From positions 1-35,889 of the forward strand of contig JAPPMY010000020.1 of assembly GCA_028818855.1 (NCBI GenBank): a DNA stretch of 35,889 nucleotides, read 5' to 3'. This document shows positions 1 through 8,873 of this stretch, in pieces (position 1 is the first letter of the stretch; every line of letters starts with the position of its first letter). Made by a program: the position numbers and the translations under genes. Origin of the DNA: Rhodospirillales bacterium (GTDB lineage Bacteria; Pseudomonadota; Alphaproteobacteria; UBA828). The notes below the pieces were generated by a model. The model was given only the letters and a program-made list of their open reading frames with translations. It was not told the origin of the DNA and ran no database searches.

Positions 1-531
1 GTCGTGCCGTTCTGGACCTCCGGCGTCATCCGCATGGTCGCCTGGATACCGTTCCTGGGGAAGGAAGGCATCATCAACCAGGCGGTGATGGCAGTCGGCA
101 TAACCGACACGCCGCTCCAATTCCTCCTGTTCTCGGAATTTGCGGTTTTTCTGTCTTACGTGCAGATATTCACGCTCTTCATGATGGCGCCGCTCTTCAA
201 CGTCATGGCGCGCATCAATCGTGATCTGATCGAGGCGGCAAAGGATAACGGCGCTTCCGGGCTCCAGATCCTGTGGCACGTCATCATCCCGCTCTGCAAG
301 CCGGGACTTGCCATTGGAGCGATCTTCGTGATCGCGCTGGTGGCGAGCGACTTCACGGCAATCCGCATCCTCAGCGGTGCGCGGGTGGGCACGGTGATGG
401 CTTCGATGAGCAACCAGATTTACAATGTCCAATACCCGCCGGCGTCCGCCTCGGCCATCGTCCTGATGCTGGCCGTGTTGATCATCGTCGGCATCATCAT
501 GCGCCTCGTCGACGTGCGAAAGCAGCTTTAG
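1..531 (+). CDS. ABC transporter permease, PotB-type (5' end outside window)
   Basis: This is the C-terminal part of an inner-membrane permease of a spermidine/putrescine-type (Pot/Fe3+ family) ABC importer. The frame is open from base 1, so the gene starts upstream and the first methionine-like codon (gtg at 4) is probably internal. About 176 residues remain, with several hydrophobic segments. A cytoplasmic EAA loop (EAAKDNGASG, bases about 232-261) followed by an IIPL stretch is the site that docks the ATPase subunit in this family. The next permease starts two bases after the stop, so the two are translated together and form a heterodimeric pore. The binding protein and ATPase are presumably upstream. 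The true substrate is unknown; linkage to hyuAB suggests a cyclic amide or amino-acid-like compound rather than a polyamine. Confidence 0.9.
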   Translation, partial: VVPFWTSGVIRMVAWIPFLGKEGIINQAVMAVGITDTPLQFLLFSEFAVFLSYVQIFTLFMMAPLFNVMARINRDLIEAAKDNGASGLQILWHVIIPLCKPGLAIGAIFVIALVASDFTAIRILSGARVGTVMASMSNQIYNVQYPPASASAIVLMLAVLIIVGIIMRLVDVRKQL

Positions 532-533
532 CC

Positions 534-1397
534 ATGGGCCACGAAACCAGACGAGCACCGGGCTACTGGCCGCGCGCCACGATCTTCTACCTCTACCTCC
601 TGTTCCTTTACGGGCCCATCATCATCATCGTGGTGCTCTCGTTCCAGGACGACGGCGCCTCGCTCTCCTTCCCGATGCAGGGCTTCTCGCTCTTCTGGTT
701 CAAGGAGGTGATCGACCCGTCCTACATCGGCGACTTCCGCTGGCCGTTCGGGCGCTCGCTCATTCTTGGCCTGATCGTCATGTTCCTCACCATGGGACTC
801 TCGTTTCTCGCCGGTCTCGCGTTCCGCAAGAACTTCACCGGCAATATCGTGGTCTTCTACATCGTCGTGGCCAGCCTGATCTGCCCGTCGATCCTGATCA
901 GCCTGGGCATCGGGCTGGGCTTCTCGAACTTAGGCATGACCAGCCAGTGGTGGTCCGGCGCGCTGGGCGCGCACCTGAGCTGGACGCTGCCCTTCGGCGT
1001 GCTGATCATGCTGGCGGTCTTCAGCCGGCTCGACCCGAGGCTCGAGGAGGCGGCGAGAGACCAGGGTGCGACGCAATGGCAGACGCTCCGCAACGTGATC
1101 ATTCCGATCACGCTGCCGGGGCTGATCGGCGTGGCGCTCTTCGGCTTCACGCTCTCCTACGACGAGTTCCCGCGCACGTCATCGGTGGCGGGCGAGTTCA
1201 ACACGCTCCCGGTCGAGCTGGTGAACACGCTGACCCTGGCGGCGACGCCGGCCATCTACGCCATCGGCACCATGACGACCGTGTTCTCGCTCGTGGTGAT
1301 CTTCGTGAGCTTCTTGGCGGTCTACATCATTCAGAAACGGCGGACCGGCGCCGGGTTCAACATCGCAAGGAAGGCCGGGAAGGCGTCGGACGGCTAG
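534..1397 (+). CDS. ABC transporter permease, PotC-type
   Basis: A 287-residue inner-membrane permease, the usual size for PotC-like subunits. The ATG at 534 lies two bases after the stop of the upstream permease, which fixes the start; the open frame extends further upstream only as overlap. It begins with a short hydrophilic stretch, then a strong first membrane segment (YLYLLFLYGPIIIIVVLSF) followed by the periplasmic pattern SFQDDGASLSFPMQGFS typical of PotC proteins. The EAA loop is EEAARDQGATQWQTLRNVIIPITLPG at bases about 1045-1125. It ends in a hydrophobic helix and a basic tail. It forms the second half of the pore with the preceding permease. A 112-bp gap then leads to hyuA on the same strand, so co-transcription is likely but not shown. 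Confidence 0.92.
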   Translation: MGHETRRAPGYWPRATIFYLYLLFLYGPIIIIVVLSFQDDGASLSFPMQGFSLFWFKEVIDPSYIGDFRWPFGRSLILGLIVMFLTMGLSFLAGLAFRKNFTGNIVVFYIVVASLICPSILISLGIGLGFSNLGMTSQWWSGALGAHLSWTLPFGVLIMLAVFSRLDPRLEEAARDQGATQWQTLRNVIIPITLPGLIGVALFGFTLSYDEFPRTSSVAGEFNTLPVELVNTLTLAATPAIYAIGTMTTVFSLVVIFVSFLAVYIIQKRRTGAGFNIARKAGKASDG

Positions 1398-1509
1398 GCC
1401 GGGCGGCCATCGCGGGCAGAGGCCGGCGCGGAGCCCCGAGGGCCGCCGGCGGCTGCGGCGCGCGCCCGGTTGCGGCCGGACACGAACCCGGTGACCGGAA
1501 GGAGGAAGC

Positions 1510-3564
1510 ATGGCTTTTCGCTTAGGCGTGGACGTCGGCGGCACGTTCACCGATCTCCTGCTGATCGACGAATCGAGCGGCGGCACCTTCCGCGCGAAGG
1601 TGCCCTCCACCCCGCAGGACTCCTCGATCGGCGTGCTCACCGGCATCGAGCGGGTGTGCGACACCGCGGGCGTCGAGCCTGCCCAGATCACCCACGTGAT
1701 GCACGGCACGACGGTCGCCACCAACACCATCCTCGAGGGCAAGGGCGCCAAGGTCGGCCTCGTCACCAGCGAGGGCTACGGGCAGATGCTGCAGATCGCC
1801 CGCTCCTTCGTCCCCGGCATCCTCGCCGGCTGGATCATCTGGCCGAAGCCCGAGCCGCTGGCGCCGCTGGAGCTGACGGTCGAGGCGAAGGAGCGCACCA
1901 GCGCGCGCGGCGAGGTCGTCCGCGAGCTGAACGAGGACGACCTGCGCGAGAAGCTCGGCCAGCTCAAGGCGCAGGGGATCGAGGCGCTGACCGTCTGCCT
2001 GATGAACGCCTATGCGGGCGGCATCAACGAGGAGAAGATCCGCGCGATCGCAAGCGAGGTGATGCCGGGCGTGCCGGTCTCCATCTCGTCCGAGGTGCTG
2101 CCGGAGATGTACGAGTACGAGCGCGCCATCACCACGGTCGCCAACTCCTACGTGGCGCCGGTGGTGCAGGTCTACGTCAGCAATCTGGAGCAGGAGCTGA
2201 AGCAGCGGAAGATCGACGCCCACCTGCACATCCTGCGCTCGGACGGCGGCCTGGCCTCGGTCGAGGCGAGCCGCAACTCGCCGGTGAACGTGCTGATGAG
2301 CGGGCCGGCCGGCGGCGTCGCCGGCGCGCTCTGGATCGCGCGCCAGGCCGGCTACCGGAACCTGCTCACGCTCGACATGGGCGGGACATCGACCGACGTC
2401 GCGCTGATCCTCGACGGCGTGCCGCGCAAGCGGCGCGAGACCACGGTGGGCGACGTGACCGTGCGCGCGCCCTCGCTCGACGTGCGGACCGTGGGCGCGG
2501 GCGGCGGCTCGATCGCCCACGTGCCCGAGATCACCCGCGCGCTCCGCGTGGGCCCGCAGAGCGCGGGCGCCAATCCCGGGCCCGCGGCCTACGGCATGGG
2601 TGGCGACCAGCCGACCGTGACGGACGCAAACGTGGTGCTGGGCTACCTGCCGAGCGAGCTGATCGGCGGCGAGATGAAGCTCGACGTCGATGCGGCGACC
2701 GAGGCGGTGCAGACCGTCGCCACGGCGCTGGGTCTCGATCTCAAGCGGGCCGCGGCCGGCATCATCGACATCGTGAACGAGAACATGTTCGGCGCGCTCC
2801 GGCTGGTCTCGGTGCAGCAGGGCTTCGACCCGCGCGACTTCGCGCTGATCGCGTTCGGCGGCGCCGGGCCGCTGCACGCCAACGCGCTTGCCAAGCTGAT
2901 GAACTCCTGGCCGGTCATTATCCCGCCCTCGCCCGGCGTGCTCTGCGCCTACGGCGATGCGACGACGCGGGTGACCGACGAGGCCTCCATGAGCTTCGTG
3001 CGGCGCTTCTCGGAGACCTCGGACGCCGAGGTGCGCGGCATCCTCGACGATCTCGAGACCCGCGCGCGCCAGGAGCTGGATGCCGAAGGGATCGCGCGCG
3101 AGGACCAGACCGTGCAGTACGAGGTCGACCTGCGCTACCACGGCCAGGGGCTGCAGCTTCCGGTGAGCTTCACGGGCGACGAGTTCGAGAGGGACGGGCT
3201 CGGCTACCTCGCCAGGCAGTTCGACGACGAGCACACGCAGCTCTTCACCTTCGCGCTGGACGCCGAGCACGAGATCGTGACGCTGCGCGCCATCGTGCGA
3301 GGCGCCGAGACCTTCGTCGAGGCCGGCCACGTGGCCGAGGGCGGGGCCGACCCGTCGGCGGCCGAGGTTGCGAGCGGCACGGTTTACGTCGACAATCGCG
3401 AGCAGGACGCCGCGATCTACGACCGCGCGAAGCTCGAGGCCGGCAACAGGATCGAGGGGCCGGCGATCGTGACCGAGATGGATTCGACCACTCTCATCCT
3501 GCCGGGCCATGTCGGCGTGGTCGACGGCTTCGGCAACATCATCATCAACCCGATCGGCCACTGA
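1510..3564 (+). CDS. hyuA: Hydantoinase/oxoprolinase family protein, subunit A (ATP-dependent)
   Basis: A 684-residue protein of the HyuA family (N-methylhydantoinase A, 5-oxoprolinase N-terminal half, acetone carboxylase beta). These enzymes use ATP to activate a cyclic amide or ketone. The N-terminus carries the actin-like ATPase phosphate loop, LGVDVGGTFTDLLLID at residues 5-20. A second phosphate motif, LTLDMGGTSTDVALI, lies near residue 290, and AFGGAGPLHA marks the central hydantoinase domain near residue 455. The start is set by a strong Shine-Dalgarno sequence, AAGGAGG at 1499-1505. hyuB follows 17 bp after the stop, giving the classic two-subunit arrangement. The exact substrate (hydantoin, oxoproline, creatinine-derived or other) cannot be read from sequence; the adjacent importer suggests it is taken up from outside. 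Confidence 0.93.
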   Translation: MAFRLGVDVGGTFTDLLLIDESSGGTFRAKVPSTPQDSSIGVLTGIERVCDTAGVEPAQITHVMHGTTVATNTILEGKGAKVGLVTSEGYGQMLQIARSFVPGILAGWIIWPKPEPLAPLELTVEAKERTSARGEVVRELNEDDLREKLGQLKAQGIEALTVCLMNAYAGGINEEKIRAIASEVMPGVPVSISSEVLPEMYEYERAITTVANSYVAPVVQVYVSNLEQELKQRKIDAHLHILRSDGGLASVEASRNSPVNVLMSGPAGGVAGALWIARQAGYRNLLTLDMGGTSTDVALILDGVPRKRRETTVGDVTVRAPSLDVRTVGAGGGSIAHVPEITRALRVGPQSAGANPGPAAYGMGGDQPTVTDANVVLGYLPSELIGGEMKLDVDAATEAVQTVATALGLDLKRAAAGIIDIVNENMFGALRLVSVQQGFDPRDFALIAFGGAGPLHANALAKLMNSWPVIIPPSPGVLCAYGDATTRVTDEASMSFVRRFSETSDAEVRGILDDLETRARQELDAEGIAREDQTVQYEVDLRYHGQGLQLPVSFTGDEFERDGLGYLARQFDDEHTQLFTFALDAEHEIVTLRAIVRGAETFVEAGHVAEGGADPSAAEVASGTVYVDNREQDAAIYDRAKLEAGNRIEGPAIVTEMDSTTLILPGHVGVVDGFGNIIINPIGH

Positions 3565-3581
3565 GGCGGGGGAGAAGCGAC

Positions 3582-5507
3582 ATGCCAGTCACCATCGTCC
3601 AGACCAACGACGCACCCTTCGAGCCGGTCGAGATCGACCCGATCACCCTCGATATCATCGAGAGCGCGCTGCGCAGCGCCCGCTACGAGATGGACGCCGT
3701 GCTCTACCGCACCGCCATGTCGCCGGGAATTCGCGAGCAGCACGACGAGTTCCCGATGATCGCGAACCCCGAGGGCAAGATGGTGGTCGGCCAGTTCGGC
3801 TCCTTCATCCACGGCTTCAAGCGGGAATACGACGGCACCATCGAGGAAGGCGACATCTTCCTCACCTCCGACCCCTACAGCTGCGCCGGCGCCATCAGCC
3901 ACGCGCCGGACTGGCTGATCCTGCGCCCGGTCTACCGCGACGGCCGGCTCATCGCCTACGCCTCCATGTTCGGCCACATGACCGACGTGGGCGGCAAGGT
4001 GCCGGGCAGCCTGCCTACCGACGCCAACCAGATCTACGAGGAAGGCGTCGTCATCCCGGTGGTCAAGATCTACAAGGACGACGAGCTGCAGGAGGACGTG
4101 CTCAAGGTCATCCTGCACCAGTGCCGGATGCCGCAGTGGAACCGGAGCGACTTCAACGCCCTGGTCGCCGCCGTGCGCCTCGCCGAGAAGCGCATCCACG
4201 AGCTTTGCGACCGCTTCGGCGTCGACACCCTGATCGGGGCGATGGGCGAGCTGCTGGAGCGCAACCGGCGCGCCATGCTGCACCTCATCCGCAACACCGT
4301 GGGCGAGCACGAGACGCTCTACTTCGAGGACTACATCTGCGACGACGGGCTCGGCATGGGGCCCTACAAGATGGCGTGCAAGATGTGGCGCGACGGCGAC
4401 GTGCTGGTCTTCGACTTCGACGGCACGGACCCGCAGTCGGAAAGCTCGATCAACTTCTTCCTCAACGAAGAAATGTTCAAGATGTTCGTCGGCGTCTACA
4501 TGATCAACGTCTTCGATCCGCAGATCATGTTCAACGACGGCTTCTACGACCACGTCGATGTGAAAATCCCGCCGGGCACGCTGCTCAAGCCGCTGAAGCC
4601 CGCTGCGCTCTCCTCGCGCACCCACGCCCTGGGGCGCATCTTCGACGTGCTCGGCGGCCTGCTCGGCCAGCGCGCGCCCAACCTCATGGTGGCGGCCGGC
4701 TTCTCCGACAGCCCGCACTTCATGTATTCGGGCTATTCCAGCGAAGGCGAGTGGTACCAGCTCTACCAGATCGGCTTCGGCGGCATCCCCGGCCGGCCGG
4801 CGGGCGACGGCCCCGACGGGCACTCGCTCTGGCCTTCGTTCACCAACGTGCCCAACGAGTTCCTGGAGGCCTACTTCCCGCTCCGCATCGAGGTCTACGA
4901 GACCATCGCGGATTCCGGCGGGCCCGGCCTCCATCGCGGCGGCAACGGCGTCACCATCGGCTACCGCGCGCTGGAGCCCGGCGAGATGTCGCTGCACGAC
5001 GACCGCTGGCTCACCTACCCCTGGGGCGTCAACGGCGGCCTGCCGGGCGGGCGCAGCCGGAAGGAAATCCACCGCGCCGACGGCTCCTTCGAGGTGCTGC
5101 CGTCCAAGTGCGACCACGTGAAGGTCGAGGCCGGCGACCTGCTGCTCTTCAAGACCTGGGGCGGCGGCGGCTGGGGCGATCCCCTTGAGCGCGATGCGGC
5201 CCTGGTGGCGCTGGAGGTCGAGCGCGGCCTGGTCACGCGCGCCGGCGCCGAGCGCTACGGCGTGGTGCTGCGGGACGACCTGATGGTGGACGAGGAGGCG
5301 ACGAACGCGCTGCGCGAGAGGCTCCGCGCCGCGCGGGGCGAGGTGAAGCTCTTCGATCGGGGCGGCACCGTGGAAGAGCTGCGCGAGCGCTGCCTGGAGG
5401 AGACCGAGCTGGCGCCGCCCAAGCCGCCCGAGTTCAACCGCCGCGTGCTGCGCTTCCTGCAGGAGCGCGAGGCCCAGGCCGCCAAGGCCGGCGCGGCAGC
5501 GGAGTAG
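3582..5507 (+). CDS. hyuB: Hydantoinase B/oxoprolinase family protein
   Basis: A 641-residue partner of hyuA, near the usual length for HyuB-type subunits. The family start is clear: EIDPITLDIIESALRSARYEMDAVLYRTAMSPGIREQHDEFP, followed by the conserved GQFGSFIHGF stretch. Conserved features further on include DGTDPQSESSINF near residue 280 and the C-terminal block RGGNGVTIGYRALEPGEMSLHDDRW. A GGGGWGDPLERD motif near residue 525 is characteristic of this domain. The ATG at 3582 has a GGGGGAG purine run eight or so bases upstream; the longer open frame to the left is overlap with hyuA. With HyuA it should form the cytoplasmic ATP-dependent amidohydrolase or carboxylase-like complex. It ends 61 bp before a convergent gene, with a strong hairpin between them. 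Confidence 0.93.
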   Translation: MPVTIVQTNDAPFEPVEIDPITLDIIESALRSARYEMDAVLYRTAMSPGIREQHDEFPMIANPEGKMVVGQFGSFIHGFKREYDGTIEEGDIFLTSDPYSCAGAISHAPDWLILRPVYRDGRLIAYASMFGHMTDVGGKVPGSLPTDANQIYEEGVVIPVVKIYKDDELQEDVLKVILHQCRMPQWNRSDFNALVAAVRLAEKRIHELCDRFGVDTLIGAMGELLERNRRAMLHLIRNTVGEHETLYFEDYICDDGLGMGPYKMACKMWRDGDVLVFDFDGTDPQSESSINFFLNEEMFKMFVGVYMINVFDPQIMFNDGFYDHVDVKIPPGTLLKPLKPAALSSRTHALGRIFDVLGGLLGQRAPNLMVAAGFSDSPHFMYSGYSSEGEWYQLYQIGFGGIPGRPAGDGPDGHSLWPSFTNVPNEFLEAYFPLRIEVYETIADSGGPGLHRGGNGVTIGYRALEPGEMSLHDDRWLTYPWGVNGGLPGGRSRKEIHRADGSFEVLPSKCDHVKVEAGDLLLFKTWGGGGWGDPLERDAALVALEVERGLVTRAGAERYGVVLRDDLMVDEEATNALRERLRAARGEVKLFDRGGTVEELRERCLEETELAPPKPPEFNRRVLRFLQEREAQAAKAGAAAE

Positions 5508-5514
5508 GGAAGCA

Positions 5515-5562
5515 CCCCCACCTCACCCCGGCCCTCTCCTCCCCCGTGGGGCGGAGAGGGGG
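5515..5562. repeat. Half-length copy (A) of a GC-rich palindromic repeat; possible two-way terminator
   Basis: The stretch starts CCCCCACCTCACCCC and contains a hairpin with arms at 5532-5544 and 5548-5560 (13 bp, one mismatch, three-base loop). The same CCCACCTC lead and CCCTCTCC arm occur in the four longer copies at 15169, 17727, 18887 and 26275. It appears to be only one half of that composite element. It lies between the convergent hyuB and radical SAM genes, where such a hairpin could stop transcription from both sides. Confidence 0.75.
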
Positions 5563-5568
5563 TAAGCA

Positions 5569-7311
5569 TCAGGCAACAGCGGCGCGGCCGAGGTTGCGCC
5601 CACGCGAAACCAGCGCGTGCTGGTAGGACTCCAGCGCGTTCTGGAGGCCATCTCCCCGATAGCGAAACTCGTCGGGAATGGAGTCGTAGCGTTGCTGGGC
5701 GCGGTCCAGTGACGTCTGTCGCCGGCTCCCCATTTCGTGCACCTCCGACGCGGAACCCGATGCCGCCTCCGGGAATGCCTCCAAGTCATTCCTCAGGAAG
5801 CTCAGAAAGTCGTGGATCGCGATCTGCTGACGGGCGATCTTCTCGAAGTGATGCCCCATGGCCGCCAGGTAGATCGCCTCCGGCAGCATGCGGGGGTAGT
5901 CCTTGGAGACCTTGCCGATGAACTTGGAAAAGGCGGGGATTTGCCGGGCAGACAGACGACGGCGAACGGCCATGAAGGCTGTATCGATCTCGCTCCTGCT
6001 CCTGGGCTTGCGGAGATGCGGGACAGGCTTCAGGTGCCTGAACAGAATGAGGCAGCGGCTGAAGTAATTCTCCAGGGTCGGATCGTAGAGCGTGGCGAGC
6101 ACGCGCTTGTATCCCTCGATCAGCGTCCGGTATTCCATCTCCGGCGTGAAGTTGAGGGGCATGGCGTTGGTTCCGAGCGGCGCCTCCAGAAGCCGGTTTT
6201 CGGACTTCATGCGCTCGTACATGTCCGTGCCCTTCAAGGCGGTCAGCAGATAGACGGGAGCCACGGGAATGCCGGTCTCCTGAATGAACTCGACCTGGGC
6301 ATCGAACACGCCCTCGCCATCGCCATCCAGGCCAAGGATGAATCCGCCCTGGACCTGCATCCCGTGCTGCTGGATTTTCCGAACCGCCGTGAAGAGGTAG
6401 TTCTCCTGGTTCTTGCTGGTGTTCTGCTGCTTCTTGGTCTTGAGCAGGGCCTCGGGGTTCGGGGTCTCGATGCCGACGAACACGGTATCGAAGCCGGCCT
6501 CGATCATGGCATCCATCAGCTCGCCCATGAGTGCGAGATTCGCGCTCGCTTCCGTAATCAGCGTGAACGGATACCCCTTCGTCTTCTGCCACCGGGCGAT
6601 CTCCGGCAGCAGGTTCATGGCATCCCGCTTGTTGCCGATGAAATTGTCGTCGACCAGGAAGACGGGCCCTCGCCAGCCCAGGCGGTAGAGTGACTCCAGC
6701 TCCGCCACGACCTGATCCGGCGACTTGGTGCGCGGCACGCGCCCGTAGAGCTTGATGATGTCGCAGAACTCGCAGTCGAACGGGCATCCCCGGGAGAACT
6801 GCACGCACATCGTGGCGTAGCTCTTCACGTCGATGAGATCGAAGCGTGGAACCGGCGTCCTGGTCACGTCCGGCTTGCCGGTCTCTCGATAGAGGGGCTT
6901 GGCGGTGCCCTCTTCCAGATCACGAAGGAATTCCGCGAAGACCTCCTCGACCTCGCCCAGCACGAAGTGGTCCACGCCCGCAATATCCCCGTGAAACGTG
7001 GTCGGATGCGGCCCGCCGGCCACCACCGGAACGCCCGCGCCGTTGCAACGCTCGACCACGGCTTGCAGCGACACGTGGTGCGTGATCATCGTGGACGTGA
7101 ACACCAGATCCGCCCACGCGAGGTCGGCGTCCTGCAACGCGCTCACGTTCATGTCCACGACGCGCAGCTCGTAGCCGGGGGGGAACATCGCGGCGACGGT
7201 CAGCAGCCCCAGAGGCGGAAAGGTCGCCTTGACCCCCGACATCTCGAGCGCGTAGTCGGCCCCCCAGAAGGTCGGCGGCTGTTCCGGGTAAACCAGCAGA
7301 GCGTTCGGCAT
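5569..7311 (-). CDS. B12-binding radical SAM protein with C-terminal DUF4070-like region
   Basis: A 580-residue protein with an N-terminal cobalamin-binding fold (residues about 1-150) and a radical SAM core. The [4Fe-4S] motif is C176-PFD-C180-EF-C183, within FSRGCPFDCEFCDIIKLYGRVPRTKSP. The B12 half shows no DxHxxG motif (VVDMNVSAL instead), as is common in radical SAM enzymes that bind cobalamin base-off without a histidine ligand. Downstream motifs FLVDDNFIGNKRDAMNLLPEIARWQ and VFVGIETPN match the family that includes the hopanoid C-2 methylase HpnP and related methylases or cyclases. The C-terminal ~200 residues look like DUF4070. It stands alone between a convergent hyuB and a lyase gene; no hopanoid gene is adjacent, so a specific substrate is not claimed. 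Confidence 0.88.
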   Translation of the reverse strand: MPNALLVYPEQPPTFWGADYALEMSGVKATFPPLGLLTVAAMFPPGYELRVVDMNVSALQDADLAWADLVFTSTMITHHVSLQAVVERCNGAGVPVVAGGPHPTTFHGDIAGVDHFVLGEVEEVFAEFLRDLEEGTAKPLYRETGKPDVTRTPVPRFDLIDVKSYATMCVQFSRGCPFDCEFCDIIKLYGRVPRTKSPDQVVAELESLYRLGWRGPVFLVDDNFIGNKRDAMNLLPEIARWQKTKGYPFTLITEASANLALMGELMDAMIEAGFDTVFVGIETPNPEALLKTKKQQNTSKNQENYLFTAVRKIQQHGMQVQGGFILGLDGDGEGVFDAQVEFIQETGIPVAPVYLLTALKGTDMYERMKSENRLLEAPLGTNAMPLNFTPEMEYRTLIEGYKRVLATLYDPTLENYFSRCLILFRHLKPVPHLRKPRSRSEIDTAFMAVRRRLSARQIPAFSKFIGKVSKDYPRMLPEAIYLAAMGHHFEKIARQQIAIHDFLSFLRNDLEAFPEAASGSASEVHEMGSRRQTSLDRAQQRYDSIPDEFRYRGDGLQNALESYQHALVSRGRNLGRAAVA

Positions 7312-7412
7312 GAGCGTGACCGGCCCCCGTCAACTGGCCGGCTGGAATGTTAGTGCATTGCCTGCTTAACGGCCAAGCGGTCAGAACGGGCCGCCCGTCG
7401 TGAACGGGGGCA

Positions 7413-7435
7413 GGCCCCGTCGGGGAAGCGGGGCC
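7413..7435 (-). terminator. Hairpin downstream of the lyase gene
   Basis: Arms GGCCCCG (7413-7419) and CGGGGCC (7429-7435) form a 7-bp GC stem just past the stop of the minus-strand lyase gene. No T-tract follows, so intrinsic termination is uncertain. Confidence 0.3.
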
Positions 7436-7446
7436 GGGGCCTCCGC

Positions 7447-8340
7447 CTATTCCGCGGCCTCGGCGTCCGGCCGGGCCCAGCGGCGCTCGAAGGACCAGAC
7501 GTCCTCGAAGCCCATGAGCGTGTGCATTTCGGGCAGCGAGATCATCGGCGCGTCCACGTTGGCGGTGGAGCCGTCGCGCTTGAGGGCCTCGAACGCGCGC
7601 TTCATGGAGCCCGCCGCCGGCAGCATGCCGATGGCGGGGTAGATGGCGATGCTGAAGCCGAGCGCGGCAAGCCTCTCCGCCGGCACGATGGGGGTCTTGC
7701 CGCTGTCCACCATGTTGGCGAGCAGGGGCTTCTCGATGGTCTCGCCGATGCGCGCGATCTCGTCCTCGTTCTCCGGCGCCTCGATGAAGATCACGTCCGC
7801 GCCGGCGTCCGCGAAGGCCCGGCCCCGTGCCAGCGCCTCGTCGAGGCCGAGGCTGGTGCGTGCATCGGTGCGCGCGATGATGAGGAAGTCGGGGTCGCTG
7901 CGGGCTTCGGCTGCGACCCGGATCTTCTCCAGCATGTCCTCCAAGGGAACGACGCGGCGGCCCGGCGTGTGGCCGCACTTCTTGGGCATCTCCTGGTCCT
8001 CGAGCTGGATCGCGGAACAGCCTGCGTCCTCGTAGCCCTGCACCGTGTGGCGGACGTTGAGGAGGCCGCCGAAGCCGGTATCGGCGTCGCAGATGAGCGG
8101 CGAGGCGGTGCCGCCCGCGATGGTGCGCACCCGGCCCACGACGTCGGCGTAGCTCGCGATGCCCGCATCGGGGAGGCCCAGGTGCGAGGCGGCCACGCCG
8201 TAGCCGGTCATGTAGAGCGCGCGGAAGCCTAAGCCGTCGGCGACCTTGGCGGAGATCATGTCGTAGACGCCGGGCGCCACGACGAACTGGCGCTGCCGGA
8301 CCGCGCCGGCCAGCGCCGCGCGCTTCTCGCTCGCATTCAT
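7447..8340 (-). CDS. Isocitrate lyase/PEP mutase superfamily enzyme
   Basis: A 297-residue cytoplasmic TIM-barrel enzyme of the ICL/PEPM superfamily, the size of 2-methylisocitrate lyase, oxaloacetate decarboxylase and carboxyPEP mutase. Visible family motifs are CDADTGFGG at residues 84-92 (Mg2+-binding acidic residues), QLEDQEMPKKCGH with the catalytic-loop KKCGH at residues 120-124, and a downstream IIARTDAR block. The cysteine in KKCGH is the general acid/base in lyase members, which argues for C-C bond cleavage over a mutase. Which 2-oxo or tricarboxylic acid it cleaves cannot be assigned. Its start at 8340 is supported by GGAGG seven bases upstream on the minus strand. It lies just downstream of the low-GC PIN pair, 64 bp away. 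Confidence 0.88.
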   Translation of the reverse strand: MNASEKRAALAGAVRQRQFVVAPGVYDMISAKVADGLGFRALYMTGYGVAASHLGLPDAGIASYADVVGRVRTIAGGTASPLICDADTGFGGLLNVRHTVQGYEDAGCSAIQLEDQEMPKKCGHTPGRRVVPLEDMLEKIRVAAEARSDPDFLIIARTDARTSLGLDEALARGRAFADAGADVIFIEAPENEDEIARIGETIEKPLLANMVDSGKTPIVPAERLAALGFSIAIYPAIGMLPAAGSMKRAFEALKRDGSTANVDAPMISLPEMHTLMGFEDVWSFERRWARPDAEAAE

Positions 8341-8404
8341 AGTCGTTCCTCCGTTTGGCTCAAGTCGTCAACGGTTGACATCGCGTTTCGAGGGATAAGG
8401 TGTT

Positions 8405-8869
8405 TCATGGCCAAGATTGATAGTGTCTAAAGTTATACGCCGATCCGCTTTCTTTACGTATGGCTGCGAGATATAGGGAGAGATCCACGGTAACCACGGG
8501 ATTGGAGTCTGAAATAACTTCAAGGAGACCAGAATCGGTGAGGCCGAGTCTTGTGAATTCGGAGTTTTGACTGGCAGTCTGGCTCGCAATGACCACCTCT
8601 TCATTGTCTTCGATAAGGGTTCTAAGCACCTCAAGGAAACGCGATCGTTGAGGTTCTCCATGTTGGGTCAGCAAGTTGGAGGCTTCGGTAAGTGTGTTGG
8701 GCGTTACAAGTATCTTGTCCACTTGGCTTAGAATTTTGACAAGTATGTCGTAGTCTTCTTCTTGAAATTCTTGTAGTCGGCGATGTTTGTTGATCAAGTT
8801 CTTGTTGGTTCTTCCAACAACAAGAAGTACAAGCAGATTTGCATCGACGAAGAGTCTCGAGGGAGGCAT
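8405..8869 (-). CDS. PIN-domain protein (putative ribonuclease toxin)
   Basis: A 154-residue protein with the arrangement of acidic residues expected of a PIN nuclease: FVDANLLVLLVVG at the N-terminus (D9, N11), TEASNLL with E62, LTDSGLLE with D112, and TVDLSLYLAAI with D129. These four acids would coordinate Mg2+/Mn2+ in the family. Most stand-alone PIN proteins of this size are VapC-type RNases, but the partner here is not a recognisable VapB. The gene is plainly lower in GC than its neighbours and uses rare codons for this genome, which suggests acquisition by transfer. It begins four bases after the stop of the 89-aa gene upstream, so the two are translationally coupled. Toxin activity is inferred. 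Confidence 0.72.
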   Translation of the reverse strand: MPPSRLFVDANLLVLLVVGRTNKNLINKHRRLQEFQEEDYDILVKILSQVDKILVTPNTLTEASNLLTQHGEPQRSRFLEVLRTLIEDNEEVVIASQTASQNSEFTRLGLTDSGLLEVISDSNPVVTVDLSLYLAAIRKESGSAYNFRHYQSWP

Positions 8870-8873
8870 AGCC

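Noticed and set aside
1522-5117. Long minus-strand frames opposite hyuA and hyuB (679 and 566 codons)
   Set aside because: Antisense shadows of genes with clear family motifs on the plus strand.
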